Counted from the first letter of the stretch, positions 46,531 through 58,190 are shown. The stretch: DNA of 64,000 nucleotides from Aphidius gifuensis (GCF_014905175.1 NC_057788.1:20244154-20308153); one strand, 5' to 3'. Notes: generated from the sequence alone by a model not told the origin. Made by a program: numbers and translations.

Positions 46531-47711
46531 AGTAACGGACTCGTTCTATTGAAAATTGAAAATTTTCAAAACTCCGGCGAAAGCCCGTGTGGTTCCTCTT
46601 GATTATTCCAAATTCATTTTAGTTTTTTTTTTATTAATAATTTTAAATTATATGATTAAATATTTTTTGTTTTTTTCGCGCTGTTTTTCACCTGTCAAAT
46701 TATGTACATAAATCAAAATACAGATGAAAAAAATTTGAGGTTATACCACTTGTAATTAATGATTTTATTAGATTCGTTCAAAAAAAAAATCAATACAAAT
46801 ATAAAAAAAATAAATCGTTCAATTTACTTTTTTTTTAACTAAACAAATCTTTTTTAGAACCATTTTGTTTATTACTTTTATTATAAAAATTTGTCCATGG
46901 TAGTTTTTTTTTTATTTTCAATAACATGATAATTTAAATAACTATTTTATCGATCAAACAAATTATAACCACAGCAAAGAAAGTTTTACGCATGCGCTTT
47001 AAACTCTTTTTTGAAGAAAAAATGTTTAAAATAAAAATCGGTAATTGTTTATATTTTGGATAACTTTTGAACAAATTAACATAAAAAAGTTTTATTGAGC
47101 TCAAAAAATTTGATATTAAATTCCTGAGAGCCATCCTATCTTGATAAAAATCGCTAAAATCACTCCTTCGTTACTATTTTTCGACTGTAACATAAAGGCT
47201 GATAGTGATTGTTATAAACAATTGCTGATATCTAATTAACGAATGATCAGAGCAAATTTTATCAAGAGAGGGTGGCTCTCGGTATCGAAAAGACAATTAA
47301 TTTGAGCTATAAACAAAGCTTGTAAGTTAAAATTTTAAAGAGTTATGCAAAACATAAAAAAACAGCAATTTTGTTTTTTTGTTTATTAACAATCTTCTAA
47401 CGACATTAAAAACAATTTTTAACTCGATTATTATAAATTCAGTCATTCCTAATATCCTGGCAAAAAATCGCATCCATGATTTGTTCTTAGTTTTCTTATT
47501 ATTTGACTTTGAAAATTATACGGTGATCGTTATTTGTTATTAATAAATTAACTAACAATTGAAATTACTTTTAGTAAGTTCCCGGTTTTAGTATTTTCAT
47601 AGACGAATAATTTGATCCTAATACGATCCTTCTAACTTTATTACTTTACAAGATATGATCATTTTAAAAAAAACGTGTATGAATTCAATACTATAGGCTT
47701 CGCCTACGTAA
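46531..47711 (+). mobile_element. Repeat family R-A/B, diverged copy
   Basis: It starts AGTAACGG...TGAAAATT...AAAACTCCGGCG and ends TCAATACTATAGGCTTCGCC...TACGTAA, paralleling the R-A ends. The interior contains ATCGGTAATTGTTTAT and TCCTGGCAAAAAATCGCATC, which recur at 51477 and 56587, defining a B-type subfamily. No reading frame. Confidence 0.55.
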
Positions 47712-47748
47712 AATATTAATTTTATTTCAGCTTTTTGTACACAGTGTC

Positions 47749-47788
47749 GTAATTAATGTCTGGAATCATAACTGCAAATTCAAGTAAA
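47749..47788 (-). pseudogene. Scrap of KAT14 coding sequence
   Basis: The minus strand reads FAVMIPDINYDT, matching FAVMIPDIDYNT of the KAT14 gene at 63.57 kb. It lies downstream of LRR copy 1 just as KAT14 lies downstream of copy 2, and shows that the duplicated block once reached into KAT14. Confidence 0.75.
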
Positions 47789-48030
47789 ACCAGACTCGTG
47801 TAAATGCCATTTATTTATAAAAATATTAATAATTATCAATGAACAACAGTAAATAAATATATTTTTTATAAATTTTAACGATTTTTTTATTATTAAAATT
47901 AATTTTTTATTAATATGTTTTAATTTATTTCCACAATTTTTTTTAACATATTAATTTACTATTGTTTATTAATAATTATTAGTATTGTTATGAATAGATG
48001 GCATTTATACAAGTCTGGTTTTACTCTGGA
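47783..48030. mobile_element. MITE with AGTAAAACCAGACT ends
   Basis: AGTAAAACCAGACTCGTGTAA at the left and its approximate complement ATACAAGTCTGGTTTTACT at the right, ~245 bp, AT-rich loop. It ends the KAT14 scrap. Confidence 0.7.
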
Positions 48031-48164
48031 AAAGGTCTGGATGCTAGAGGATTTTTGTGTTTAGTTGATTTGAGTCAACCTCAAAACGTCAAAATTTGTA
48101 AATTTTTAAATTACTTGTTTCACCCATATTTTTCTCTTTAAACTAATGTTATTGCTAAAAATAA

Positions 48165-48373
48165 CCCTGGTAAAAATAATTTCTCCGGATCGTTTCCGGA
48201 TTTTTTACGCGATTGAGACTTCCGGAGATTCTATTTCGTAGTTTTATTGGATGTTCTCCGGATTTTATTGGATTTTTTCCAAATTTTTTCAGAAGAAATT
48301 CCTTTTTTTATTTTTCGTACGTAAACTCTTATTTCTAGATTTTTTTATTGATTTTTCCATTTATTTAACTCTC
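48165..48373. mobile_element. Left part of a CCCTGGTGGAAAT-family MITE
   Basis: CCCTGGTAAAAATAATTTCTCC and the internal TTTCGTACGTAAACTCTTAT match the copy at 30254, but the right end is missing where the next element begins. Confidence 0.7.
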
Positions 48374-48915
48374 TAGTTTTGGCTAGTTTTGCCAAGTCAA
48401 ATAAAAGTAAAAAAAGGGACTTAAAATAATTTTTACTTTTTAATTAATTTCAATTAATAATAAGCTAGATTTTTCCCTTAGCTAGATTTTCTACTTAGCT
48501 ACATCTTTTCCTTAGCTACATTTTTTACTTAGCTACATCTTTTACTTAGCTTTATTTATAGCCAAACACACGAAATCTACATAATTTTACCAGCATAATT
48601 TTTCCCTCACCTACATCTTTTCCTTAGCTAGATTTTTTACTTAGCTTTGATTATAGCCAAGCACACAATATCTACATAATTTTACCAGCTTAATTTTTCT
48701 TTCAGCTACATCTTTTTCTTAGCTAGATTTTTTCCTTAGCGATCCAAAACAATCGATATCTAGCTTATTTCACTATCCGAATTCTTGGGTAAATTGTGAA
48801 TAAAAGAAATATTTGAAATAAAGAAAAATTAGAAAAAAAACTTAAAAAAAAAAATTTCACGAAAAAAAAAAAGTCCCTTATTTTGAATTATGCAAAACTA
48901 GCCAAAACTAAAGAA
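48374..48915. mobile_element. TIR element with TAGTTTTGGCTAGTTTTGC ends
   Basis: TAGTTTTGGCTAGTTTTGCC at the left and GCAAAACTAGCCAAAACTA at the right are inverted. The interior carries an array of TTAGCTACATCTTTTCCTTA units, the same motif as in the 3-7.6 kb satellite and in the 41.9 kb insertion. Confidence 0.75.
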
Positions 48916-48929
48916 AATGCAAAGGGAAC

Positions 48930-49103
48930 TACGAATGGTAGAATAGACATAATCCACAATAAGACGCCACGGGGGGCACTATAGGGTGCCTCTGAATTTA
49001 GGGCTGATACCGAAGGGAATATCCGAACTCAGGCCCGAGCACTCCATAGTGCCCCCCGTGGCGGCTTATTGCGGATTATGGCCATTATGACCATCCGTAT
49101 TTT
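48930..49103. mobile_element. Short GC-rich hairpin MITE
   Basis: CATAATCCACAATAAGACGC...CACGGGGGGCACTATAG and its complement form a near-perfect inverted repeat of over 35 bp within ~170 bp; ACG(A/G)ATGGT extends it outward. The composition is strikingly GC-rich for this window. Confidence 0.85.
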
Positions 49104-49415
49104 ATTTTTTTTCTGACTCGTTTCGTCTAGTTTTGCCGAGTTCGAAATAAGGGTTTTTTTTCGTAAAATTTTTTTTTTTTCCAAGTTTTTTGAAGTAAAA
49201 AATCTATTTGATAAAGGATGAAGGGCGTATGTCCAATGATTTACGCCTTTTTCCGGCGTATCAAATAATTTTTGATAGAAGATGAAGGGCGTATTTCCAA
49301 TTTTATTTGAAATTTATTTAATGGCAGGATTTTTTAAATTATTGATTGGTTACTGATAATTATAAAAAATTTATTATTAATAAGAAAAACATAAAAATAA
49401 TTACAAAAAAGATCT
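49104..49415. other. Spacer with short direct repeats
   Basis: GATGAAGGGCGTAT(G/T)TCCAAT occurs twice (near 49218 and 49278). No gene. The start (TCGTCTAGTTTTGCCGAG) recalls the TIR of the element at 48374. Confidence 0.4.
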
Positions 49416-50573
49416 GGTAACGTTTGTTGGGGCGTGTGGCCCGCGTTACCGTTGAAAATTAAAAATTTTCAATACTCCGGCTAGGGCCGTGTTAAATTTT
49501 ATCTCTTAAATGGTTTTTAAAAGTAACAATACAATAATAGTACATTTTTTTTTTTTTTTTCTGAAAATCGATTTTTTTTTTTTTTTTTTCGTTCAAGTTA
49601 AGGCAAGCTATAACTTCTGTTAGAATCAACGGAATGACTTCGTATTAAGCTTAAAAAACGTAGTTTTTAAAACTCTATCGCCCCTTGAGGAGTTTATCCT
49701 GATTCCAATTGTCAATTTTTTTCTATTTTTGAAACAAAAGAGACAAAAATATTTCAAAAATTCTATTTTTTACTATTTTATGAAAACTATAATTTTTTTT
49801 GAAAAAAGTTTCGGCTAAAAGTTGTAGGATTTTACCACACATGCTTTTTAAGTCTTATACAAAGTATCTAGGACGATTTTGTCGAAAGTTAGAGCGTTTT
49901 TCAGAAATTACTCGGAAACTAGGAATGCAATAACTTTTGATAAAATTGTAGTAGAGACTTCGTATTAGGCTCAAACAACGCGTCTTCTGAAACTCCATCG
50001 CCCTTCATGAAAAAGAGCATTATCTGTTCAGTCACTTTTTTTTTTTTTTACAAAAAATAAATTTAAAAAAAAAAAAAATCGGTTTTTTTTTAATTTTTAT
50101 GAAAAATATGATTCATAGATCAAAATTTTTTCGGAGAGGCGATAGAATTTTCGAATACGCATGTTTTAAGCCTAATATGAAGTCTCTAACACCATTTCAT
50201 CATGAGTTATCGTTTGCCTAAAAAATGAAAACGGCACAAGCTATAACTCAAAATAGAGTTGTCGCAGAGGTTTCATATTAGGCTTAAAATAATCGTTTTT
50301 CAAAATTCTATAACTTTTTCAAATAAATTTTTATCGTACGAATAGTATTTTTCGTGAAAAAAAAAAAAAATTTTTTTTTTTTTTTTCGTTTTTTCAAAAA
50401 AAACCCGAATAGATAATGTTTTTTTATTAGGGGCGATAGAATTTCCAGAGCCGCTTTTTTTGAGCCAAATCTGAAGTCTTTACGACAATTAGTTTAGAAG
50501 TTATGAACGTTTTTTTTTTTTGGGGGATAAATCCAATACTGCGGCTGAGCCTTTCGGCTCCTAGCCTCCGTAA
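49416..50573 (+). mobile_element. Repeat family R-A, copy 3 (short form)
   Basis: Both ends match copy 1 (GGTAACGTTTGTTGGGGC...GTTACC and CTGCGGCTGAGCC...CTAGCCTCCGTAA) at 1158 bp. The interior again alternates T/A runs with AGTCTCTA, GAGTTATCG and GGCGATAGA modules. Confidence 0.75.
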
Positions 50574-51026
50574 TTTTTTTTTTTTTAAAGCCCTAAAATT
50601 AGATGCAAAGCCCGAAAATTTATAAATTTGCACTTACGCCTTTTTTCTTTTAGAAAAAAAAAAAAATTCCCAAAAATGGCACTTACGCACTTCTTCCATT
50701 AATGTAACGATATTAATAATAAAATTTATAATAATAATATTCGAAATATAATTACTAATAATTACTATTACTTAATAATATTTATATTTGAATATTATTG
50801 TCAGTATTATTATTATTATTATGTTGAAAATTAAAAGTTCTCTAAACTCCAGCGAACCAGCTGACACACTAATATTTTGATTATAAGTTTATTTTTTTTC
50901 ATTAAACTACAATAAAAAATTATGAGATGATCAAATTCGATTTAAATTTAATAAATAAATAAAAAAAGTAAAATTGATATCTACGAAAAAAATAGAAAAG
51001 TTGTTATTTACATTTATGATTTTAAA

Positions 51027-51130
51027 CCAAATTTGAATTTAAAAAAAATAAAATTCTCTTTTTTTATTTATTAATTTATATTTGATTTTTTTTTATTCTG
51101 AGATAATTTTTTTTTCATCCGATAATCATA
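51027..51130 (+). repeat. Inverted repeat arm 1 (partner 57718-57842)
   Basis: AAATAAAATTCTCTTTTTTT ... ATTCTGAGATAA ... CCGATAATCATAA is found inverted at 57718-57842. The pair encloses 6.6 kb including the LINE. Confidence 0.75.
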
Positions 51131-51677
51131 AATAATGATCTTACTTTGAAAATCTAACCTTAAAGAAAAAAAAAATAATATAAAAACCATCGATAAAAAT
51201 GAATTTAATCATTCTTTATATCAAGAAAAAATAATTATTTTATTTTATTTTTCATTAATGATATTTAACAAAATTTTACAATAAAGTATTCATACAACAA
51301 AAATCCAAAAAAAAAAAAAATATATGTCAAAAATATTGTGTGTATATATATTTATTATTCAAACAAGTACGAATGGGTCAAAAAGGAAGCCAGCTTACCC
51401 ATCAACAAAATAGTTGTAGAGCATGCGCACATTCAAAAAGTGGGCGTGGCGTCTCGATATTAGTATGTTAAAAACAAATCGGTAATTGTTTATAACTCCA
51501 ATAACTTTAAAACAATTTATTGTAAAAAAATTTTATTAAGCTTAAAAAATTCATCATAGAATTTGCAGGAGCCAAGCCTATGATGGTGATCTGACAGAGA
51601 TGTTTCAAATGCTACATATTAATCAGAACATGCTTGATTGTAGTCGTTGTTATAAACAAATGCTCTTCACTAAAATA

Positions 51678-51825
51678 CAAATAAATTAAAAATTTTCTTA
51701 ATTAAAAGTATAGCCTTGGTCCTAGAGATTTGAAAAAGGCACATTTTTAGACCAGAATCAACTTTGTAGGACGATTTTTAAAGAAGCCACACGATTTATA
51801 AAAAAAACAAGATTTTACAATTTAT
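51678..51825 (+). repeat. Direct repeat left of the LINE
   Basis: GTATAGCCTTGGTCCTAGAG ... AGACCAGAATCAACTTTGT ... AAACAAGATTTTACAATT recurs at 56376-56510 on the other side of the LINE with several mismatches and small indels. See findings. Confidence 0.85.
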
Positions 51826-52022
51826 TATTAAACCTCCGGTCCATTTTGCTGTCCCCTCATTTCCCTTAAGCCACCAATACCCCCGATCTTGCAGCAAACG
51901 CCGCGATCGCGTCCATTGATAGCTTCATGATCTCTTCGGGTTCACAAAAGTGCTTCCCAAAGCATTGAAATCTAAGCTCGACCAGTCCAATGCAATACCA
52001 TAGCACATGACTCACTGTTTAA

Positions 52023-55000
52023 TTAGAATTCTTCCACCCCTTCGTCACACTTGCGACAAGTGTCAACCCGTACTAGTCCTATCCTTTTCAGATGTGCCCT
52101 GAGTCTACAGTGTCCTGTTACCAGTCTTACTACTAGCCTCAGCTGACACCTAGTCATATTTAATAGCTGAACCTTCCGCTCAGGTTCATCTAGAAAATCG
52201 TGAGTCTGCCTCTTCTTGGGCTCCTCTCTCCATAATTTCTTATGTACCCTGTGTGGATAGTCGCGAATTTCTGTTCTAACAAAGCAATCCGCAACCCCTG
52301 CGACTGGTTCCAGCCCATAGGGTCTCAATGCTGAACCTCCACGAGCCAGTTCATCGGCTGTCTCATTATTCTGGATTCCCGAATGTCCCGGTACCCATAA
52401 AAGTTTGACCTTGTTTCGCGATTCCAGTAAATTCAATTTCTCCCGGAATTCCCTCACCAAGGCTGATTTGTCTGCTGGTGCGTCAATTGCCAACAGTACT
52501 GTTCGACTATCGGAACAGATACAGGTCCTCTTGTTCCTATAGCCACGTTCTAAGTTTATCTCTGCACATACTAACATCGCGAATACCTCCGCTTGAAAGA
52601 CCGTACAGATTTCGCCCAGAGTAAAATTAGTGCCCTTGGTCGATCCCTGGAGCCAGATTCCTGCCCCAGTTATATTTTTTTCGATGCAGAGTGCCCTTCT
52701 TGGTCTTGGACCCGGTTCATTCATTCACTCTTCCCGTTCTGGATAATTTACCCTGTATTTCCTTTCAAAGCAGTATCTTTCTTTTAAAAAATCCTGCTTA
52801 GCTAATACCGCAGAATTTAACTTTCTCTGCTCGAAATGTCAGTATTACCTACGTGTCCTACCCACTGCCTATTTCTCATAAGTCTGCTCGCGACCCTCAG
52901 TGCTGCTATCCTCTCTATTAGATGTAGCGGAGGCATATCTAATAGTGCAAATTGTCCCATAGCACAAATAGGGGTCGACTTACTAGCCCCTGTAATGCCT
53001 CTCAGCGCTAAGCCTCTGACCTGTTCTAGAAGATCCCTGGCTCCTACCTGCCCGGTTCTCTTCCACCAAACAATAGCCCCATGCACCACTGCAGGTATAA
53101 CTACCGCTTGGTACATCCAGGCCATGATGCTTGGGTTGATATCCCAGTTTCTACCGCAGATTCTTCTGAGCGTGTATAGCATCATAATGGCCCTGTTTCG
53201 AACTCTTTCTCCTTGTAGTCCCCAATTCAGTCTTTTATCTAGTATAACACCCAGATGTTTGACCGAGTTTGAGGGTACAATCTCCTTGACATAGAATTTT
53301 GGATTTTTCCACCCTTCTAGCTTTCTTTTACCCGTGAAGATTACCAGTTCCGTCTTGTCCGGATTGACAAGTAGCCCTGTGCCTTCACACCACTTTTTCA
53401 CTATACCTAGTGCAATTCGAGATCTGCTACAGGCGGTATTCGCATCCCCTGCCTGTATAACGATAGCTATATCGTCTGCATATCCCTGAGCATGGAAACC
53501 CTCGTGGTACTAAGAGGTCATCCAACACCAGACACCATAGCAGCGGGGATAGCACTTCCCCCTCGGTTGACGATGGCCCCCAGCGTCTCCCCTCTTCTTT
53601 CCACACAAATCCGTCGGTCAGAAAGCATGTTCCTGATCCACCTCCTCAAAGTTGAATCAATCCCAAGTCTTTCTGCCACCCTATCTATGGCCTCTAGTGG
53701 GGTCTTGTTAAAGATGGAATTACCCACCCCCAGTTCTTGTCTGTCTTTTGCCCCCTCCAACTTGCTAACAAGCTTATGGAGTGCCGCATCTACAGACTTC
53801 CCTGGCTGGTAGGCGAATTGTAGCCGATTCAGCGGCCCACTATCTCGAATCGCATCTCTTACATACCTGTCTACAAGTTGCTTCAGCGTCTTGAGCATGT
53901 AAGAGGTGAGACTGATCGGTCTATAATCTCTCTTGGTTGGTCTTTGTCAGCCCTTCCAGGCTTAGGAATAAAAACTACCTTAGTTTTGCGCCATTGCCTT
54001 GGTACATAACCCGTAGCAATAGACGCCCTAAAGGTCTTGCTTAATGGCACAAGTGTATAATTCAAACCTTTTTGGAGCATAACTGGTAATACCCCATCGG
54101 AAGTTGGAGTGGTCCACCTACTGCACTACCTTCTTTGGCAATAATTTTCTTAAGCTTGGCCGCGTCTGGCACACTAGAGGTTTCCCCACAGGACCTCCTC
54201 CAGGAGTCCTTCTTGGCCATCCTTACCGCCTGCTTAAATTCTGTTTGCAGAGCTCTTTAATGCTCTGCCGCCCCCGGTCTACCTTTAAGTACCTCATTCA
54301 GGGTACACCGGATCTTAGCTTCTGTAGCTCGCTACTCCACCATTCACTCTTATCCCTAACAACGCTTAGTTAGTTGTTATTTTCATACGCCTCGACCATT
54401 GCATCCCGCAAAAATGTCGCCGTGACTTCCATTTCAATCGGAGTGTCAAACCTTGCCGGGAAAAACTCAATTCTTTTCTCCAGCTCAGCTTCATACGTAT
54501 GCCAGTCTGATTTGCGTGGATTACGAAAGGTTTGCGCGCCCTCAGCCGTGGTCGCCGCAGACCATTCAAACTGAATGTAACGGTGGTCCGACAACGTCGG
54601 ATCTTTGGGTACCTTCCAGTTCTTAATTCTACCTGCCACCTCCTTTGTGGCTATTGTTAGATCTATCACCGATTTCCTTACACTAGTTAAGAAAGTGGGT
54701 TCCCTACCTTGATTGATGACCTCCAGGTTCGTGGCGAATATGAAGTTCAGTAAAGCTCTGCCCCGATTGTTGATGTCGTCGCTGCCCATGCAACATGGTG
54801 CGCATTGACATCCCCAGCCAGTACCAGATTCCACTGTCTATTTTTGCAGTCCTCTACGAGGGCTACAACTTCGTTAGAGGGTCAGATGAATCGTGAGGCA
54901 TGTAGACAGACGCTACCACCACTGTTCCACCTTCTCCTGATCCAGTCGCAATTTTCACTGCTACTAGATCTCTCCCACAATGTTCCCATAAGAGGGAGGC

Positions 55001-55225
55001 ATTCACGTCCCTAACTAGAACGCATGCCCTAGGCCTTGAAACCGTAATATCATAAAATAGTTGTCCCCTAGCTAAAACAAGTCCCCTGACACTTCCCTTG
55101 TATGCCACAGGTTCTTGAATTAGTACGACTTTGGTGTGCTCAGTAACTATCTTATGTTCAAGCAACGCCGTAGCCTGTGAGCTACGATGTAGATTGCTTT
55201 GAACAAATGGGATACTTACCACCAT
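52023..55225 (-). pseudogene. LINE ORF2: endonuclease, reverse transcriptase, RNase H
   Basis: The start ATG (55225-55223) shares an A with the ORF1 stop. Endonuclease marks: VVLIQEPVAYKGSVRG, then (next frame) LAGDVNAHHVAW and TLSDHRYIQFEW. RT marks: RLQFAYQPGKSVDAAL, the catalytic GYADDIAIV (near 53472-53483) and VNPDKTELVIF. RNase H marks (52023-52724): FQAEVFAML, ICSDSRTVLLAI, WVPGHSGIQNNETADELA. A CRKC...H-x4-C zinc knuckle ends the protein, with its second half shifted out of frame below 52023. At least four frameshifts make it inactive. Confidence 0.85.
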
Positions 55226-56127
55226 TAGGCCGCCTTTTCCCCTTCCGTCGTCGTTGCCCTAAGGTCCTCCCCGGTATTTTTTCTCAGCACCTGAAAAAGT
55301 GCCCGGCCTAGCCCGTAGAAGGGTTTCATGCTCAGCTTCCGGTATTCCGAGAACCAGACGCCAGCCTTTGGCATCCTTCTTGCTCTCTTCATACTTTGCT
55401 TATCCGCTGGTGTGTAGCCAGGGATTTTGTCTGGCAATTCTCGTCAGTATCGTACCAACGTCCTTGACCAGATTATCCTGAATGTACGCCATAACTCTGA
55501 CCAGCTTTGGAAGGTCCTTCTGATCTATGACCAGAAGTTTGTCCTTTTTTTCTCTAGCTTTCCCACGTTCGCCCTGAGCCTGACGAAATCGCCAGACGCT
55601 ATTTCGTCCATCCTTTCCATAAGTTCTCCATGCACCAGGTTGGATTCCTCCTCCGATATGTCCGACCGGTCCTCATGAATATCCAAAAGTTTGGGCAAAT
55701 CGGCAGTGACAACCGCGAATGAGAATTTTTCCTTCTCATTCCGTCTCTTTTTATGCTCTTGCTCGGCAGATTGAGGGGTACTCTCCGATTGTCTCGCCCG
55801 CTTTTGAGCTTCAGCAGGTTCAACAGTTCCCCCAGTAAGAGTACCTGCCAACCCTGCTCTCGCCTGCCTCCTCTTTTTCCTGGCTGCGCTACTATCCATC
55901 TTTTCTGGTATCTCATGCTGAGTCCCAGTAATCATCAGTAAGCCCTGCGGCATAAATTTATTGGTTTTTTTTACTTTCCATATGAAATCCCAGGAAAAAT
56001 GCTTCCAGCCCCGAATGCTGGGCAGGGATATAAATATAACTGGAGCTCGACCTGGGCCTCCAGTGGCACCGTTTATGACACTATCTATGGTCAAGTGCCA
56101 TTCAGCCATCAGCACGGTGTCCCACAC
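55225..56127 (-). pseudogene. LINE ORF1 (gag-like), frameshifted
   Basis: The ORF holds a basic, low-complexity N-part (SSAARKKRRQARAG; QEHKKRRNEKEKF) followed by SDISEEESNLVHGELMER. After a frameshift near 55525 it continues (RMPKAGVWFSEYRKLSMKPF) and ends TAA at 55225-55227. No CCHC knuckle is seen in the readable part. It would bind the element RNA. Confidence 0.6.
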
Positions 56128-56375
56128 TTTAGCTTAACCAGGCTATTGCGAGACAACTCGAGCGATGGATACGCCACTCTTCCTACGCTAGGATTACTTG
56201 TAAGTCTGATCTCTCCCCAGGGCCTTCCCGGTATAGGAAACCTTCACGAAGAAGCTCCTAACCTAATAAGTGCCCTTTCCCGGTATAGCCCATCGGATCT
56301 CCGAGATACTCAAGCTCTCCCACCGACGTCAAGGTCATGTAATTCACAGGGAGGGTTTTTGACAAAATAAAAATA

Positions 56376-56510
56376 AATCAAAAATTTTCAAGTATAGCCT
56401 TGGTCCTAGAGATTTAAAAAAGGCACATTTTGAGACCAGAATCAACTTTGTGGGACTATTTTTAAAGAAGCTACACGTTTTTTAAAAAAAACAAGATTTT
56501 ACAATTTTGT
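56376..56510 (+). repeat. Direct repeat right of the LINE
   Basis: Partner of 51678-51825, same orientation. After it the host repeat continues with TCCTGGCAAAAAATTGCATC, matching 47458. Confidence 0.85.
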
Positions 56511-57717
56511 TAATTAACAAATTTCTAGCAACAAAATAAAAAAAAAAAAAACCCTTTTATTTATAGATTTTTCCATAAAAATTATCCTGGCAAAAAATTG
56601 CATCCATGATTTGTTAAGTAGTTTTCTTAATATTTGATGTTAAAAATTTTGTCTTTTTTTATTTTTAATAATAATTAATAAACTGATAATTTTTTTTTCT
56701 TGTTTCATATTCTTGCTTCTAGAGTTTTTAAATACCTTCAATTTGAGCCTAAAACGAAACTTTTATCAAGAGACTCGGTAGAGTCTCGCCTCAATTTTAC
56801 TCTAGCGCGAGACCTTACCGTATAAGTATTTTAAGTCAGCGGTCTGTGACGTTACGATTTTTGATTTCTGTTCTATCTCTTTAATTAATGTTAGAAAAAA
56901 AAAACTAAAAATAGTTTCACTATATATATCGATGCCTCTCTTTTCAATAAGCCTACTCTCGATTTTTTCTACCGAATATTAAAAAAGATATACAACTCAA
57001 TAAAAGCCAGGTAACAAATCTTACTAAAAAATAAATTTTCAAGTTGAAATGTCCACATTTCTTCGGATACGTCGCGCCATACCCCGCGCCTATCCCTTCC
57101 CCTGAATTTTTCTTTCCATGCATATACGTGTGTTTATACAGAAGCATGTGTTGGTGATTTTACCATTGATGGTACAGCAGAATTTGTTTTTTATTTTTAT
57201 TTTTTCATATAGCTATACATATAATATATATATATATGTGCTTTAATTTTCGATTCATTCATATACAAGAAGATTTGTTATTTCTTTTATATAATTAACA
57301 GTTATATAATTTCATCATGGTATTCACGGAGACATTAAAATAGAAGATTTGTAAAATCAAAGGTTACCTATTAAAGGAATGAAATAAATTAAAGTTTCAA
57401 TGATGTTTATCAATTTAACAAAGAAGTGAAATAAATGGGCTTTAGTGAGAAAGTTGACATTTGTTGGATAAAAGTACCAGGTTTTTTATTATAATATTAT
57501 TATCATGCGTTATCGTAGAAAAGCGCCTAATTTTTTTTTTTTTTTTTTTTTATCCAGCAAATTATTCAACTTTATACTTCAAAATTTTTCCATTTTTTTT
57601 TTATTTCACTTCTTTTGATTATTAAAGTTACGATAAAAAAATAAACAGCTCATGTAAAATTGAGGCTTTCGGGGACATCAATTGTAAATTTATGTTTTGT
57701 TTTTATCTTAATTATTA
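56511..57717. other. Right half of the split repeat and AT-rich spacer
   Basis: The R-B type sequence runs to about 56820, where TCTAGCGCGAGACCTTACCG may be its end. From there to 57717 I see only AT-rich DNA, a (TA)n run near 57220 and long T tracts near 57532. Confidence 0.4.
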
Positions 57718-57842
57718 TTATAATTATCGGATAAAAAAAAAATAATCTCAGAATAAAAAAAAATAAAATATAAATTGATAAATAAAAAATCAATAAATTA
57801 AATAAAAAAAGAGAATTTTATTTTTTTCTAATTCGAATTTGG
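57718..57842 (-). repeat. Inverted repeat arm 2 (partner 51027-51130)
   Basis: Reverse complement of 51027-51130 (TTATCGGATAAAAAAAAAA ... TAATCTCAGAAT ... AAAGAGAATTTTATTTTTTT). It abuts the start of the duplicated Ig-LRR block. Confidence 0.75.
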
Positions 57843-57849
57843 TCGAAAA

Positions 57850-58190
57850 AAAAGTTTCCAAAATACTATAGATAATAATATGCTTTAGAAATACGTGGCA
57901 ATTTGTTATCAGTGATTACAATGTGTTAGTGATGGAAGAATATATTATAATGAGCTAGGCTTTCTTTTCAAATTAATATACAGATATGGCCTTCAGTCTT
58001 TCTTGAGAAACTATTTCAACCCGATGAAGTGGTTTTAATTATTGGCAGTAGTCAATGTAAACAAACAGATGGCCATCAAAAAATTCATGTATACGTATGT
58101 ATGTATGTATAATTATGGTTAGTGTCGAAAACAATCCAAACTCACTGAGACCGAAGAAAATTTCAAGTAATTCATCTTCGCGGTAAAAGA
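57850..58190 (+). pseudogene. 5' remnants of a third Ig-like gene copy
   Basis: 57905-58020 matches the Ig-like gene's upstream region, and at 58024 the start codon context survives as ATG AAG TGG TTT TAA (MKWF then stop, against MKWFLFF). About 58118-58175 matches exon 4 (CAATCCAAACTCACTGAGAC against the 34460-34490 sequence). Everything between and after is gone. Confidence 0.75.

Larger units (their letters stand above)
50820..51837 (+). mobile_element. Left half of a repeat split by the LINE
   Basis: It begins TGAAAATTAAAAGTTCTCTAAACTCCAGCG, like the R-A/B start, and contains ATCGGTAATTGTTTATAACT (51478). The part that would follow lies beyond the LINE at 56513 onward (TCCTGGCAAAAAATTGCATC). 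So the LINE entered an R-B type repeat. Confidence 0.5.
51838..56368 (-). mobile_element. Decayed non-LTR retrotransposon with RNase H (I/LOA/R1-like)
   Basis: Minus-strand order: gag-like ORF1, AP-type endonuclease, reverse transcriptase, RNase H. Base composition is far GC-richer than the host DNA. Frameshifts break ORF1 near 55525, the endonuclease near 54820, the RT near 54080 and 53500, and the 3' end near 52025. An RNase H domain after the RT is typical of the I and LOA groups and not of Jockey; R1-like features (stop-start overlap) are also present. No poly(A) tail is obvious at the 3' end (51838). Confidence 0.9.

Noticed and set aside
52593..56370. Plus-strand frames across the LINE
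   Set aside because: They are antisense to recognisable endonuclease, RT and RNase H text on the minus strand.
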